NCBI GenBank assembly: GCA_905234475.1
Contig: CAJOHX010000008.1
Location: forward strand, 1-64,000
Direction: 5' to 3'
Length of the DNA stretch: 64,000 nt
DNA from: an uncultured Bacteroidales bacterium
Lineage (GTDB): Bacteria > Bacteroidota > Bacteroidia > Bacteroidales > UBA932
In this document: one piece after another, positions 17,347 through 25,162 of the stretch
How the letters are laid out: the number at the start of each line of letters is the position of its first letter
Position numbering within the stretch: the first letter of the stretch is position 1
Notes under the pieces: model-generated
What the model was told of the DNA's origin: nothing
Seen by the model: the letters and a program-made list of their open reading frames with translations, nothing else
Database searches by the model: none
Program-made: the position numbers and the translations under genes

Positions 17347-18100
17347 CCACTGGAGCATACCCTACGCGGTATTCCTGGCCATCTTCGTGGCCCTGCCGCT
17401 GGTCCTGATCATGGTGTACGCCCTTCAGGACGGGCAGGGGCATTTCACGCTCTCCAACATTACGCGTTTCTTCTCCGACAAGGATGCGCTCAGCACCTTC
17501 GCCGTGTCCATCGAGATCGCGATCGAGAACACGCTGATCTGCATCCTGCTCGGATATCCGGCTGCCTGGATCCTCGCGAACCGCCAGCTCAACCGGAGCG
17601 CCGTCACCATCGTGCTCTTCATCCTGCCGATGTGGATCAACGCCCTGATGCGCACGCTGGCCACGGCCGAGCTCTTCAACATCCTGGGCATCCAGCTGGG
17701 CAAGGGCACGCTGCTCTACGGCATGGTCTACGACTACCTCCCGTTCATGATCTACCCGATCTACAACGTGCTCGTGAAGATGGACAAATCCTACCAGGAA
17801 GCCGCCCAGGACCTGGGCGCCACGCCCTGGAAGGTCTTCTGGAAGATCACCGTGCCGCTGTCGATGCCCGGCGTGACGAGCGGCGTGCTGATGGTCTTCA
17901 TGCCCACGGTGAGCACCTTCGCCATCTCCGAGTTCCTGACCAACAACAAGATCAAACTCTTCGGTACGATCATCCAGGAGAACATCAACGCCTCGATGTG
18001 GAACTACGGCGCCGCGCTGGCCTTCTTCATGCTGGTCATCATCGGCATCACCACCATGTTCAGCGGCAACAACAAAGAAGCGGAGGGGGCGCTGATCTAG
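17336..18100 (+). CDS. potB: Spermidine/putrescine ABC transporter permease PotB
   Basis: Inner-membrane permease, 254 aa, with about six hydrophobic segments. The EAA loop that docks on PotA is [16 protein letters not shown] from residue 155. Translation is coupled to potA (start inside the potA end). The first segment follows a short basic N-terminus (MKRSHWS). Confidence 0.95.
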   Translation: MKRSHWSIPYAVFLAIFVALPLVLIMVYALQDGQGHFTLSNITRFFSDKDALSTFAVSIEIAIENTLICILLGYPAAWILANRQLNRSAVTIVLFILPMWINALMRTLATAELFNILGIQLGKGTLLYGMVYDYLPFMIYPIYNVLVKMDKSYQEAAQDLGATPWKVFWKITVPLSMPGVTSGVLMVFMPTVSTFAISEFLTNNKIKLFGTIIQENINASMWNYGAALAFFMLVIIGITTMFSGNNKEAEGALI

Positions 18101-18104
18101 GGAG

Positions 18105-18905
18105 ATGAAAAGGGTATTCGCACAGATCTATCTATGGATCCTGCTGATCCTGCTCTATGCGCCGCTGGTGTTCATCGCCATCTTTTCCTTCACGGAGAGC
18201 AAGGTGCTTGGCAACTGGGCGGGCTTCTCCACGAAGCTCTACGAGAACCTCTTCACGGGCCGGATGCAGGGGAGCGCCTCGCTCATCTCCGCCGTGGAGA
18301 ACACCCTGCTGATCGCCCTGGTGTCCGCCGCTGTGTCGATGGCGCTCGGCACCATCGCCGCCATCGGCATCCACAACCTGACGGGTCGCAAGCGGCGCGC
18401 GCTGACGTTCCTGAACAACATCCCGATGATCAACCCGGACGTCATCACGGGTGTGTCGCTGTTCCTGCTGTTCATCTTCCTGCATTTCAGCCAAGGCTAC
18501 GTGACCGTGATCCTGTCCCATATTTCCTTCGGCACCCCGTACGTCGTGCTGAGCGTGCTGCCGAAGCTCCAGCAGATGAATCCCAACATCTACGAGGCGG
18601 CCCTGGACCTCGGCGCCACGCCGGCCCAGGCCCTGCGCAAGGTGCTCGTGCCGCAGCTGCGGCCCGGCATGATCTCCGGCTTCATCCTGGCCTTCACCAT
18701 GTCCCTGGACGACTTCGCCGTGACCTTCTTCACCCGCGGCACGATCGGCCTGGAGACCCTGTCCACCTACATCTATGCGGATGCGCGCAAAGGCGGCCTG
18801 ACGCCGGAGCTGCGCCCGCTGATGACCCTGATTTTCCTCATCATCCTGGTCCTGCTGCTCGTGATCAACCTGCGGCAGTCCAGACTGCAAAAAGCCCATG
18901 AATAA
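18105..18905 (+). CDS. potC: Spermidine/putrescine ABC transporter permease PotC
   Basis: Second permease subunit, 266 aa, with about six membrane segments and EAA loop EAALDLGATPAQALRK from residue 164. It starts 4 nt after the potB stop with a GGGAG ribosome-binding-like sequence. Its end overlaps the potD start. Confidence 0.95.
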   Translation: MKRVFAQIYLWILLILLYAPLVFIAIFSFTESKVLGNWAGFSTKLYENLFTGRMQGSASLISAVENTLLIALVSAAVSMALGTIAAIGIHNLTGRKRRALTFLNNIPMINPDVITGVSLFLLFIFLHFSQGYVTVILSHISFGTPYVVLSVLPKLQQMNPNIYEAALDLGATPAQALRKVLVPQLRPGMISGFILAFTMSLDDFAVTFFTRGTIGLETLSTYIYADARKGGLTPELRPLMTLIFLIILVLLLVINLRQSRLQKAHE

Positions 18906-20211
18906 GAAGAATACGATGAAAAAAACCTTGCTCCTGCTTGCCGCGGCGGCCTGCCTGTGCGCCTGCGGCCCGGACCGCGAACACGTCCTGAAGGTCTACA
19001 ACTGGTCCGACTACATGGACGTCACGGCCATTGACGAATTCGAACAGTGGTATGAAGAGCAGACCGGCGAGCCGGTCAAAGTCATCCTCCAGACCTTCGA
19101 CGTCAACGAGACCATGCTCTCCAAGATCGAGAAGGGGCAGGAAGACTTCGACGTGGTGTGCCCGTCCGACTATATCATCGAGCGCATGCTCAAGCGGGAC
19201 CTCCTGCTGCCCGTCGACCGTGATTTCGGCGCCACGCCGGATTATATCACGCAGAACGAGTCGCCGTTCGTGCGCGCCTGTTTCGACAAGCTCGAGGGCG
19301 GCGGCAAGAATGCCAACGACTACGCCGTGGGCTATATGTGGGGCACGGTCGGCATCCTCTACAACACCAAGTACGTCACGGCCGAGGAGGCTTCGACCTG
19401 GGATATCTTCCGCAATCCGAAGTTCGCCGGCAAGATGTTCATGAAGGAGGATGCGCGCGACGTCTTCTCCCAGTTCCTCATTTTCCTGCGCCAGGACGAG
19501 CTGAAGAGCGGCAAGGTCACGCTGGACGAGCTGATGCATGATTCGTCCGACAAGGCCCTCGCCGACGTGGAGGCCTACCTGAAGGAGGTCAAGCCGCTTG
19601 TGGCGGGCTGGGAGGCCGATTTCGGCAAGGACCAGCTCATCCTCGAGCACGGCTGGGTGAGCCTCAACTGGAGCGGCGACGGCGTGTGGGCGCGCGACCA
19701 GGCGGCCCCGCACGGGGTGGACATCGGCTTCGCCTTCCCGAAGGAGGGCTACACCCTCTTCTTCGACGGCTGGGTGATCCCCAAGTATGCAAAGAATGTC
19801 AAGGCCGCCCGCTACTGGATCAACTTCATGAACCGTCCGGACATCGTCGTCCGCAACGTCATTGAGACGGGCTACGTGTCCTGCAGCGGCTCCCTGGAGG
19901 TGCTGGACGCCTTCATTGACGACAAGTACGAGCCCATCGACCTGAGCTATTTCTTCGGCCCCGAGGCCGCTTCTGTGCGCACCGACCGGACCCTGTATCC
20001 CGACCGCAGCGACATCGAGCGTGCCGCGCTGCAGCACGACTGGGGCGATCGCGCCGACGCGCTCGTGAGCATGTGGAGCCGCGTGAAGGGCGACCAGGCC
20101 AGCCCCATGACCGTCATCGTGATCGGCGGCGTGGTCGTGGCCGCGGTCGTCTTTGCGCTGATCAAGCGCGCCCAGAGCAAGCGCAAGTCCCGCGGCCGGC
20201 GCCGCAGGTAA
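18898..20211 (+). CDS. potD: Spermidine/putrescine-binding lipoprotein PotD with C-terminal membrane segment
   Basis: Extracytoplasmic solute-binding protein, 437 aa if started at the ATG at 18898; an ATG at 18916 (MKKTLLLL) is also possible. The lipobox LCAC predicts acylation of Cys23. The mature domain starts with LKVYNWSDYMDVTAID, typical of PotD. Unusually it ends with a hydrophobic helix (about residues 405-422) followed by a basic tail (KRAQSKRKSRGRRRR). It could therefore be anchored twice, by lipid and by helix, to the inner membrane facing PotBC. The N-terminal 8 nt overlap potC. Confidence 0.93.
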   Translation: MNKKNTMKKTLLLLAAAACLCACGPDREHVLKVYNWSDYMDVTAIDEFEQWYEEQTGEPVKVILQTFDVNETMLSKIEKGQEDFDVVCPSDYIIERMLKRDLLLPVDRDFGATPDYITQNESPFVRACFDKLEGGGKNANDYAVGYMWGTVGILYNTKYVTAEEASTWDIFRNPKFAGKMFMKEDARDVFSQFLIFLRQDELKSGKVTLDELMHDSSDKALADVEAYLKEVKPLVAGWEADFGKDQLILEHGWVSLNWSGDGVWARDQAAPHGVDIGFAFPKEGYTLFFDGWVIPKYAKNVKAARYWINFMNRPDIVVRNVIETGYVSCSGSLEVLDAFIDDKYEPIDLSYFFGPEAASVRTDRTLYPDRSDIERAALQHDWGDRADALVSMWSRVKGDQASPMTVIVIGGVVVAAVVFALIKRAQSKRKSRGRRRR

Positions 20212-20228
20212 TCGCGCGGCTTAATAGT

Positions 20229-20265
20229 TTGCGGGGTGCAAAAACGCTTGTTTTGCACCCCGCAA
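20229..20265 (+). terminator. Rho-independent terminator of the pot operon
   Basis: A perfect 15-bp stem (20229-20243 with 20251-20265, 7-nt loop) is followed by a T-rich run (TTATTTTTT) on the plus strand, 18 nt after the potD stop. Confidence 0.85.
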
Positions 20266-20283
20266 CTTATTTTTTCAGCATTT

Positions 20284-20312
20284 GGGGTGCAAAACAGGCC
20301 GTTTTGCCCCCC
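20284..20312. repeat. Second hairpin sharing the GGGGTGCAAAA core
   Basis: GGGGTGCAAAAC (20284-20295) pairs with GTTTTGCCCCCC (20301-20312) with one mismatch. The core GGGGTGCAAAA is the same as in the pot terminator 50 nt before, so the two hairpins look like tandem copies. It lies just after the stop of the convergent kbl gene and may end that transcript, although no T-run follows on the minus strand. Confidence 0.6.
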
Positions 20313-20318
20313 GTTCGC

Positions 20319-21509
20319 TTATTTCAAGACACCCAGCTCTTTTCCGACCTTGATGAAGGCGGCGATGGCCTTGTCCAGCTGCTCGCGGGTGTGGGCGGCG
20401 GACAGTTGCACGCGGATGCGGGCCTGGCCCTTCGGGACCACCGGGTAGTAGAATCCGGTCACGAAGATGCCTTCCTTCGCCATGGCGGCGGCGAACTTCT
20501 GGCTCAGCGGCGCATCGTACAGCATCACGGCGCAGATGGCGCTCTGCGTGGGCTTGATGTCAAATCCGGCCGCGATCATCCTGTCGCGGAAGTACGTCAC
20601 GTTCTCCTGCTGGCGGTCGTGCAGCTCGTCGCTCTCGTCCAGCATCTTGAAGAGCTCGACGCCCGCGGCGCAGATCATCGGCGGCAGGGAGTTGGAGAAG
20701 AGGTACGGACGGCTGCGCTGGCGCAGCATGTCGATGATCTCCTGGCGGCCGGTGGTGAAGCCGCCCACGGCGCCGCCGAAGCTCTTGCCCAGCGTGCCGG
20801 TGTGGATGTCGATGCGGCCGTAGAGGTTGTACAGCTCGGCGACGCCCCGGCCCCGCGGGCCCACGACGCCGGCGCTGTGGCTCTCGTCCACCATGACCAG
20901 CGCGTCGTATTTCTCCGCGAGGTCGCAGATCTTATCCATCGGGGCGACATTGCCGTCCATCGAGAACACGCCGTCCGTGACGATGATGCGGAAACGCTGC
21001 GCCTGCGCCTCCTGGAGGCACTTCTCGAGCTCGGCCATGTCGGCATTGGCGTAGCGGTAGCGGACCGCCTTGCACAGGCGCACGCCGTCGATGATGGAGG
21101 CATGGTTGAGCGCGTCGGAGATGATGGCGTCTTCCGCGGTCAGCAGCGGCTCGAAGACGCCGCCGTTGGCGTCGAAGCAGGCCGCGTAGAGGATGGTGTC
21201 CTCCGTGTGGAAATAGGCCGATATGGCCTCCTCCAGCTGGCGGTGCAGGTCCTGCTTGCCGCAGATGAAGCGCACCGAGGACATGCCGAAGCCACGCTCG
21301 TCCATGGCCTTCTTGGCGGCTGCAATCAGTCGGGGATTGTCCGACAGGCCAAGGTAGTTGTTGGCGCAGAAATTCAGGGCCTTGCTGCCGTCCGCCAGGG
21401 TGATCTCGGCGCCCTGCGGCGAGCAGATGGTGCGTTCACGCTTGTAGAGTCCGGCCTCGTCGATGGCCTTCAATTCATTCTGAAGAAAAGATTGAAATTT
21501 TCCGTACAT
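20319..21509 (-). CDS. kbl: Glycine C-acetyltransferase (2-amino-3-ketobutyrate CoA ligase)
   Basis: PLP enzyme that splits 2-amino-3-ketobutyrate with CoA into glycine and acetyl-CoA. 396 aa, the usual length. The alpha-oxoamine synthase features are NYLGLSDNPRL near residue 51, the Asp in VMVDESHSAG (206-215) and Schiff-base Lys242 in TLGKSFGG. The divergent partner at 21592 encodes the threonine dehydrogenase that makes its substrate. Together they form the threonine-to-glycine pathway. Confidence 0.95.
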   Translation of the reverse strand: MYGKFQSFLQNELKAIDEAGLYKRERTICSPQGAEITLADGSKALNFCANNYLGLSDNPRLIAAAKKAMDERGFGMSSVRFICGKQDLHRQLEEAISAYFHTEDTILYAACFDANGGVFEPLLTAEDAIISDALNHASIIDGVRLCKAVRYRYANADMAELEKCLQEAQAQRFRIIVTDGVFSMDGNVAPMDKICDLAEKYDALVMVDESHSAGVVGPRGRGVAELYNLYGRIDIHTGTLGKSFGGAVGGFTTGRQEIIDMLRQRSRPYLFSNSLPPMICAAGVELFKMLDESDELHDRQQENVTYFRDRMIAAGFDIKPTQSAICAVMLYDAPLSQKFAAAMAKEGIFVTGFYYPVVPKGQARIRVQLSAAHTREQLDKAIAAFIKVGKELGVLK

Positions 21510-21541
21510 AAATTATGTGGATTAAATAGCAAATTCTCCCA

Positions 21542-21558
21542 CAAATTTAATAAATTTG
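21542..21558. promoter_or_regulatory. Palindromic bidirectional -7 promoter of kbl and tdh
   Basis: The 17-bp perfect palindrome CAAATTTAATAAATTTG contains a TAAATTTG -7 box on each strand: plus 21551-21558, 33 nt before tdh, and minus 21542-21549, 32 nt before kbl. The two boxes abut, so the divergent promoters overlap and should exclude one another. -33 elements are not obvious on either side. Confidence 0.7.
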
Positions 21559-21591
21559 CGCGACAAAAGATAGCACTAGAGCAATACACTT

Positions 21592-22545
21592 ATGAAAAAT
21601 GTTCTCGTCATCGGATCCACCGGCCAGATCGGCTCCGAACTCACGATGAAACTCCGCCAGACCTACCGCCACGGCCGCATCGTCGCTGGCTATATTCCCG
21701 GTTCCGCGCCCACGGGCGACCTCCTCGAGAGCGGTCCCGCCGAGCAGGCCAATGTCTGCAACGGGCCGCAGATCGCCGAGATCGTGGACAAATACGACAT
21801 CGACACCATCTACAACCTCGCCGCGCTCCTGTCCGCGACCGCCGAGCGCCTGCCGCTCAAGGCCTGGGACATCCAGATGAACGGCCTGCTGAACGTGCTG
21901 GAGGTGGCGCGCGAGAAGCACTGCGCAGTGTTCACGCCCTCGTCCATCGGCTCCTTCGGCCCGGACACCCCGCGCGACAACACCCCGCAGGACACCATCC
22001 AGCGCCCGACCTCGATGTACGGCGTCACGAAGGTGGCGACCGAGCTGCTGAGCGACTACTATTTCCATAAATACGGCGTGGACACGCGCTCGGTGCGCTT
22101 CCCGGGCCTGATCTCCTACAAGACGCTGCCCGGCGGCGGCACCACGGACTACGCCGTCGAGATCTACTACGCCGCCGTCAAGGGCGAGGAGTTCGTCTGC
22201 CCGCTTGCGCACGGCACCTACATGGACATGATGTATATGCCGGACGCCATCAAGGCCGCGATCAACCTGATGGAGGCCGACCCGCGCTACCTGGTGCACC
22301 GCAACTCCTTCAACATCGCCTCGATGAGCTTCGACCCCGAGGGGGTCTACGAGGCCATCAAGAAGCATTATCCGAACTTCAGGATGCGCTACGAGGTGGA
22401 CCCGGTCCGCCAGGCCATCGCCGACTCCTGGCCCAACAAGATGGACGACGTGTGCGCCCGCAAGGAATGGGGCTGGTCGCCGTCCTACAACCTGGAGACG
22501 ATGACCCGGGACATGATCAAGCACTTGAAGGAGAAGCTCCTTTGA
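21592..22545 (+). CDS. tdh: L-threonine 3-dehydrogenase, short-chain (GalE-like) type
   Basis: NAD-dependent oxidation of L-threonine to 2-amino-3-ketobutyrate. 317 aa extended SDR protein with the Rossmann motif GSTGQIG (8-14) and catalytic Tyr143 and Lys147 (YGVTK). The sequence follows the SDR-type threonine dehydrogenases rather than the zinc MDR type of E. coli. The conserved TPSSIGSFGP and the divergent kbl gene support this over a sugar epimerase. Its stop overlaps the TTG start of the SprT gene. Confidence 0.9.
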   Translation: MKNVLVIGSTGQIGSELTMKLRQTYRHGRIVAGYIPGSAPTGDLLESGPAEQANVCNGPQIAEIVDKYDIDTIYNLAALLSATAERLPLKAWDIQMNGLLNVLEVAREKHCAVFTPSSIGSFGPDTPRDNTPQDTIQRPTSMYGVTKVATELLSDYYFHKYGVDTRSVRFPGLISYKTLPGGGTTDYAVEIYYAAVKGEEFVCPLAHGTYMDMMYMPDAIKAAINLMEADPRYLVHRNSFNIASMSFDPEGVYEAIKKHYPNFRMRYEVDPVRQAIADSWPNKMDDVCARKEWGWSPSYNLETMTRDMIKHLKEKLL

Positions 22546-23166
22546 TCCCTACCGTCGAATACCTGGAAGAGCGCTTCGACACGTTCAACGAACTGTGTTT
22601 CGAGGGCGCTCTTCCGCGTGTTCCGATCAAGCTCAGCGGCGCCCGCAGTTTCGTGGGGCGCCTGACCTGGCGGCCCGTGCGCGACTGGCGGGGGAGAATC
22701 GTGCGACGGGAGGATTTCGTGATCCGGATCAGCCGGCGTTTCGACCTGCCGGAAGCGGAGGTTGAAGATACCCTCATCCATGAAATGATCCACTACTGGA
22801 TCGGCTGGAAGGGGATTGCGGACACGTCCACGCACGGCCGGCAGTTCCGCGCCAAGATGAAGGAAATCAACAGCCTGTACGGCCGGCACCTGACCATCTC
22901 GCACAAATCCACCCCGGAGGAGCTGGACCGTGACACGCGCGTCCGGGAGCACCACGTGTGCGTGAGCCGGCTCGCGGACGGGCGCACTGCCGTGACCGTC
23001 GCCGCCAGCACCTGCGTGGCCCTTCCGCTGGTCACCCACGGTGCGCTCCAGCCAATGGTTCGTCAGCAAAGACCCCTGGTTCAACCGCTTCCCGCGCTGC
23101 CGCACCCCCAAGCTTTTCCCTGTCGATCCGGATGTGCTTCAGCCACATTTGGAAGAAATTTCGTAA
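22542..23166 (+). pseudogene. SprT-like zinc metalloprotease-domain protein, frameshifted
   Basis: SprT-like domain protein beginning at a TTG at 22542, which overlaps the tdh stop and follows AAGGAG at the usual distance. The zinc site HEMIHYW with a downstream THGRQF is intact in the N-terminal two thirds (to DGRTAVTVAAS, about base 23010). The conserved C-terminal block SSQWFVSKDPWFNRFPRC up to LEEIS and a TAA at 23164-23166 is in the +1 frame. An indel between about 23010 and 23047 is therefore needed to join them. As written, the original frame runs on into the next gene. Function in this family is not established beyond homology to SprT/Spartan proteases. Confidence 0.75.
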
Positions 23167-23195
23167 CTTGCACTCCGAACACTGACATCGACCCT

Positions 23196-23609
23196 ATGAA
23201 ACGTATCGTTGCCATCCTTTTCGCCTGCTGCCTCGCCCTGTGCGGGACGGCCCTGAGCGCCCAGTCCATCACCAACTCCAGCTACATGACCGTCGCCCAC
23301 ATCAAGTCCGACGGCACCATCCAGGACGGCTCCTACCGCACCATCGGCTACTTCAAGTCCAACGGTTCCGTCCAGGACGGATCCTACCGCACGATCGGCT
23401 ACATCAAGTCCAACGGCACCATCCAGGACGGCTCCTACCGCACCGTGGGCTATGTCAAAGACAACGGCACCATCCAGGACGGCTCTTACCGCACCATCGG
23501 CTACATCAAAAGCGACGGCACGGTCCAGGACGGCTCCTACCGCACCCTCGGCCACGCCCGCGACGTCCCGGCGAAATGGGCGGCCTACTATTTCTTCTTC
23601 ATGAAATAA
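23196..23609 (+). CDS. 5-fold beta-flower repeat protein, secreted
   Basis: 137 aa with signal peptide (to SAQ, residue 23). It then has five 17-residue repeats from residue 33 to 117 (consensus IGYIKSNGTIQDGSYRT) and a closing segment LGHARDVPAKWAAYYFFFMK. The repeat length, the GTIQDGSYR pattern and the Phe-rich end match Bacteroidota proteins named for a five-bladed beta-flower fold. The function is unknown; it is probably periplasmic or surface-exposed. A possible promoter TAACTTGC lies just upstream, at the end of the SprT gene. Confidence 0.8.
   Translation: MKRIVAILFACCLALCGTALSAQSITNSSYMTVAHIKSDGTIQDGSYRTIGYFKSNGSVQDGSYRTIGYIKSNGTIQDGSYRTVGYVKDNGTIQDGSYRTIGYIKSDGTVQDGSYRTLGHARDVPAKWAAYYFFFMK
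23292..23546 (+). repeat. Tandem 51-bp repeats, five units
   Basis: Five consecutive 51-bp units encode the beta-flower repeats. The block GACGGCTCCTACCGCAC is nearly identical in most units. Such similarity at DNA level suggests recent duplication or gene conversion and could allow copy-number change. Confidence 0.85.
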
Positions 23610-23818
23610 CGCTCAACCGCAACCAGGCCGCTTCCTACACCACGACCGAGACCGTCAGCCTCTACTACAGGGACGCCGTCTTCCGGCTCACCAAAGCCAA
23701 CCTCAAAAAAATCTTTCCGGACCGAAAAGACGAGATCGACGCCTATTTCAAGTCCGGAAAGACAATTCCCAATTCTGTAGACGGCGTCCGGGCACTGATT
23801 GCACCCTGGGCGCAATAA
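23610..23818 (+). pseudogene. 3' remnant of a gene
   Basis: From the beta-flower stop to the TAA at 23816-23818 there is an open frame with good coding character (SLYYRDAVFRLTKANLKKIF, FPDRKDEIDAYFKSGKTIPN, ending in IAPWAQ) but no start codon. It resembles the C-terminal tail of small secreted Bacteroidota proteins, with KIFPD followed by a residue pattern of an amphipathic helix. It is probably the tail of a gene whose 5' part was lost; a minus-one slip from the beta-flower frame is a less likely source. Confidence 0.55.
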
Positions 23819-23819
23819 A

Positions 23820-25091
23820 CTATTTCTTCTGCGGATCCTTGAAGAGGATGGCGAAGAGGATGCCGACGACGAGCGCGTAGGCGGCGAAGATGTACCAGGC
23901 CGTGCTCCAGGACGGCTCGGCGGCATTGTAGACGAAGTGGTTGACCACGCGGCCGGCGGCCCAGGTGCCGATCGAAGCGCCAAGGCCGTTGGTCATCAGC
24001 ATGAAGAGGCCCTGCGCCGACGAGCGGATGCCCTTGTCAGTATTCTCATTGACAAACAGCGAGCCGGAGATGTTGAAGAAATCGAACGCCACGCCGTAGA
24101 CGATGCAGCTCAGCACGAACATCCAGACCCCGCCGCCGGGATTGCCGGCGCCGAAGAAACCGAAGCGGAACACCCAGGCGAACATCGCGATCAGCATCAC
24201 CTTCTTGATGCCGAACTTCTTCATGGCGAAAGGTATCAGCAGGATGCAGAGCGTCTCGGAAATCTGGCTCAGGGAGATCAGCGCATTGGCGTTGTTGGCG
24301 CCCCAGGCGTTTGCGAAGAGGGGATTCTCCTTGAACGAAGTGATAAAGGTATTGGCGTAGCCGTTGGTGACCTGCAGCGATGCGCCGAGCAGCATCGAGA
24401 AGATGAAGAACACGGCGAACTGGCGGTCCTTGAAGAGCTTGAAGGCGTTCAGGCCCGTGGCCTCGGCAAACGACTGCGTGCCCTCGGCCTTGGGCTTGCA
24501 AGGGCAGTTCGGCAGCGTCAGGGCATAGGCGCAGAGCACCAGGCTCAGGATGCCGGACACGAAGAACTGGTTGTAGGTATGCTGGAACTGCACCCCGTCG
24601 GCGCCCTTCACGAAATTGACGAAGAGCATCGTCAGGATGAAGCCCACGGTGCCGAACACGCGGATCGGCGGGAAGGCCTTGACGGGATCCTTGCCGGCCT
24701 TCTCCAAGGCGTTGTAGGCCACGGAATTGGAGATGGCGATGGTCGGCATATAGAATGCGATACTAAGCGTATAGAGGGCGTAGAACGGGCCGAACTGGAT
24801 GGCGGAGCCGGCGCTCATCGCATACCAGCCGGCAGCCAGCATCGCGGCGCCGGCGACACCCTGGCACAGGGAGAGCACCTTCTGCGCCGGGATCCACTTG
24901 TCGGCGACGATGCCCATCAGGGCAGGCATGAAAATGGAGACAAAACCCTGGGTCGCGAAGAACAGCCAGATCTGCGTGCCGAAGCCGCTGCCTGCGAGGA
25001 AACTGCCCATCGAGGTGAGGTAAGCCCCCCACGCGGCGAACTCCAGAAAGTTCATCAGGATCAGCCGGAGGCTGATGTTGGATTTGTTCAT
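23820..25091 (-). CDS. Nucleoside:H+ symporter (NupG-type MFS)
   Basis: 423 aa major-facilitator protein with 12 predicted membrane segments. The opening RLILMNFLEFAAWGAYLTSMGSF is characteristic of the NupG/XapB nucleoside permease family. A small cytoplasmic loop follows segment six. It is expressed from its own -7 box, divergent from tgt. Substrate: nucleosides by family; the precise range is unknown. Confidence 0.88.
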   Translation of the reverse strand: MNKSNISLRLILMNFLEFAAWGAYLTSMGSFLAGSGFGTQIWLFFATQGFVSIFMPALMGIVADKWIPAQKVLSLCQGVAGAAMLAAGWYAMSAGSAIQFGPFYALYTLSIAFYMPTIAISNSVAYNALEKAGKDPVKAFPPIRVFGTVGFILTMLFVNFVKGADGVQFQHTYNQFFVSGILSLVLCAYALTLPNCPCKPKAEGTQSFAEATGLNAFKLFKDRQFAVFFIFSMLLGASLQVTNGYANTFITSFKENPLFANAWGANNANALISLSQISETLCILLIPFAMKKFGIKKVMLIAMFAWVFRFGFFGAGNPGGGVWMFVLSCIVYGVAFDFFNISGSLFVNENTDKGIRSSAQGLFMLMTNGLGASIGTWAAGRVVNHFVYNAAEPSWSTAWYIFAAYALVVGILFAILFKDPQKK

Positions 25092-25120
25092 GAGGTCAGA
25101 TCTTTAGTAGTTTGTGTCCC

Positions 25121-25158
25121 CAAAAATACAAGTTTTTCGCGGGATTTCACTATATTTG
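25121..25158. promoter_or_regulatory. Divergent -7 boxes of nucleoside transporter and tgt
   Basis: Minus-strand TATTTTTG at 25121-25128 (29 nt before the transporter ATG) and plus-strand TATATTTG at 25151-25158, only 4 nt before the tgt ATG at 25163. The tgt message is therefore expected to have almost no leader. Confidence 0.65.
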
Positions 25159-25162
25159 AAGG

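Noticed and set aside
15073..17358. 761-codon open frame antisense to the barrel gene and potA
   Set aside because: It spans two unrelated genes on the other strand, has no recognisable domain or start signal, and is explained by GC-rich third positions.
22452..23609. A natural SprT to beta-flower fusion gene
   Set aside because: The SprT C-terminal block is found in another frame between the two halves, and the flower gene has its own ATG and signal peptide, so the joined frame is best explained by an indel.
23240..23818. 192-codon frame across the flower repeats and the following fragment
   Set aside because: Its first two thirds are the repeat DNA read out of frame (His/Arg/Gly-rich); only the last 70 codons look coding, and they are reported as a remnant.
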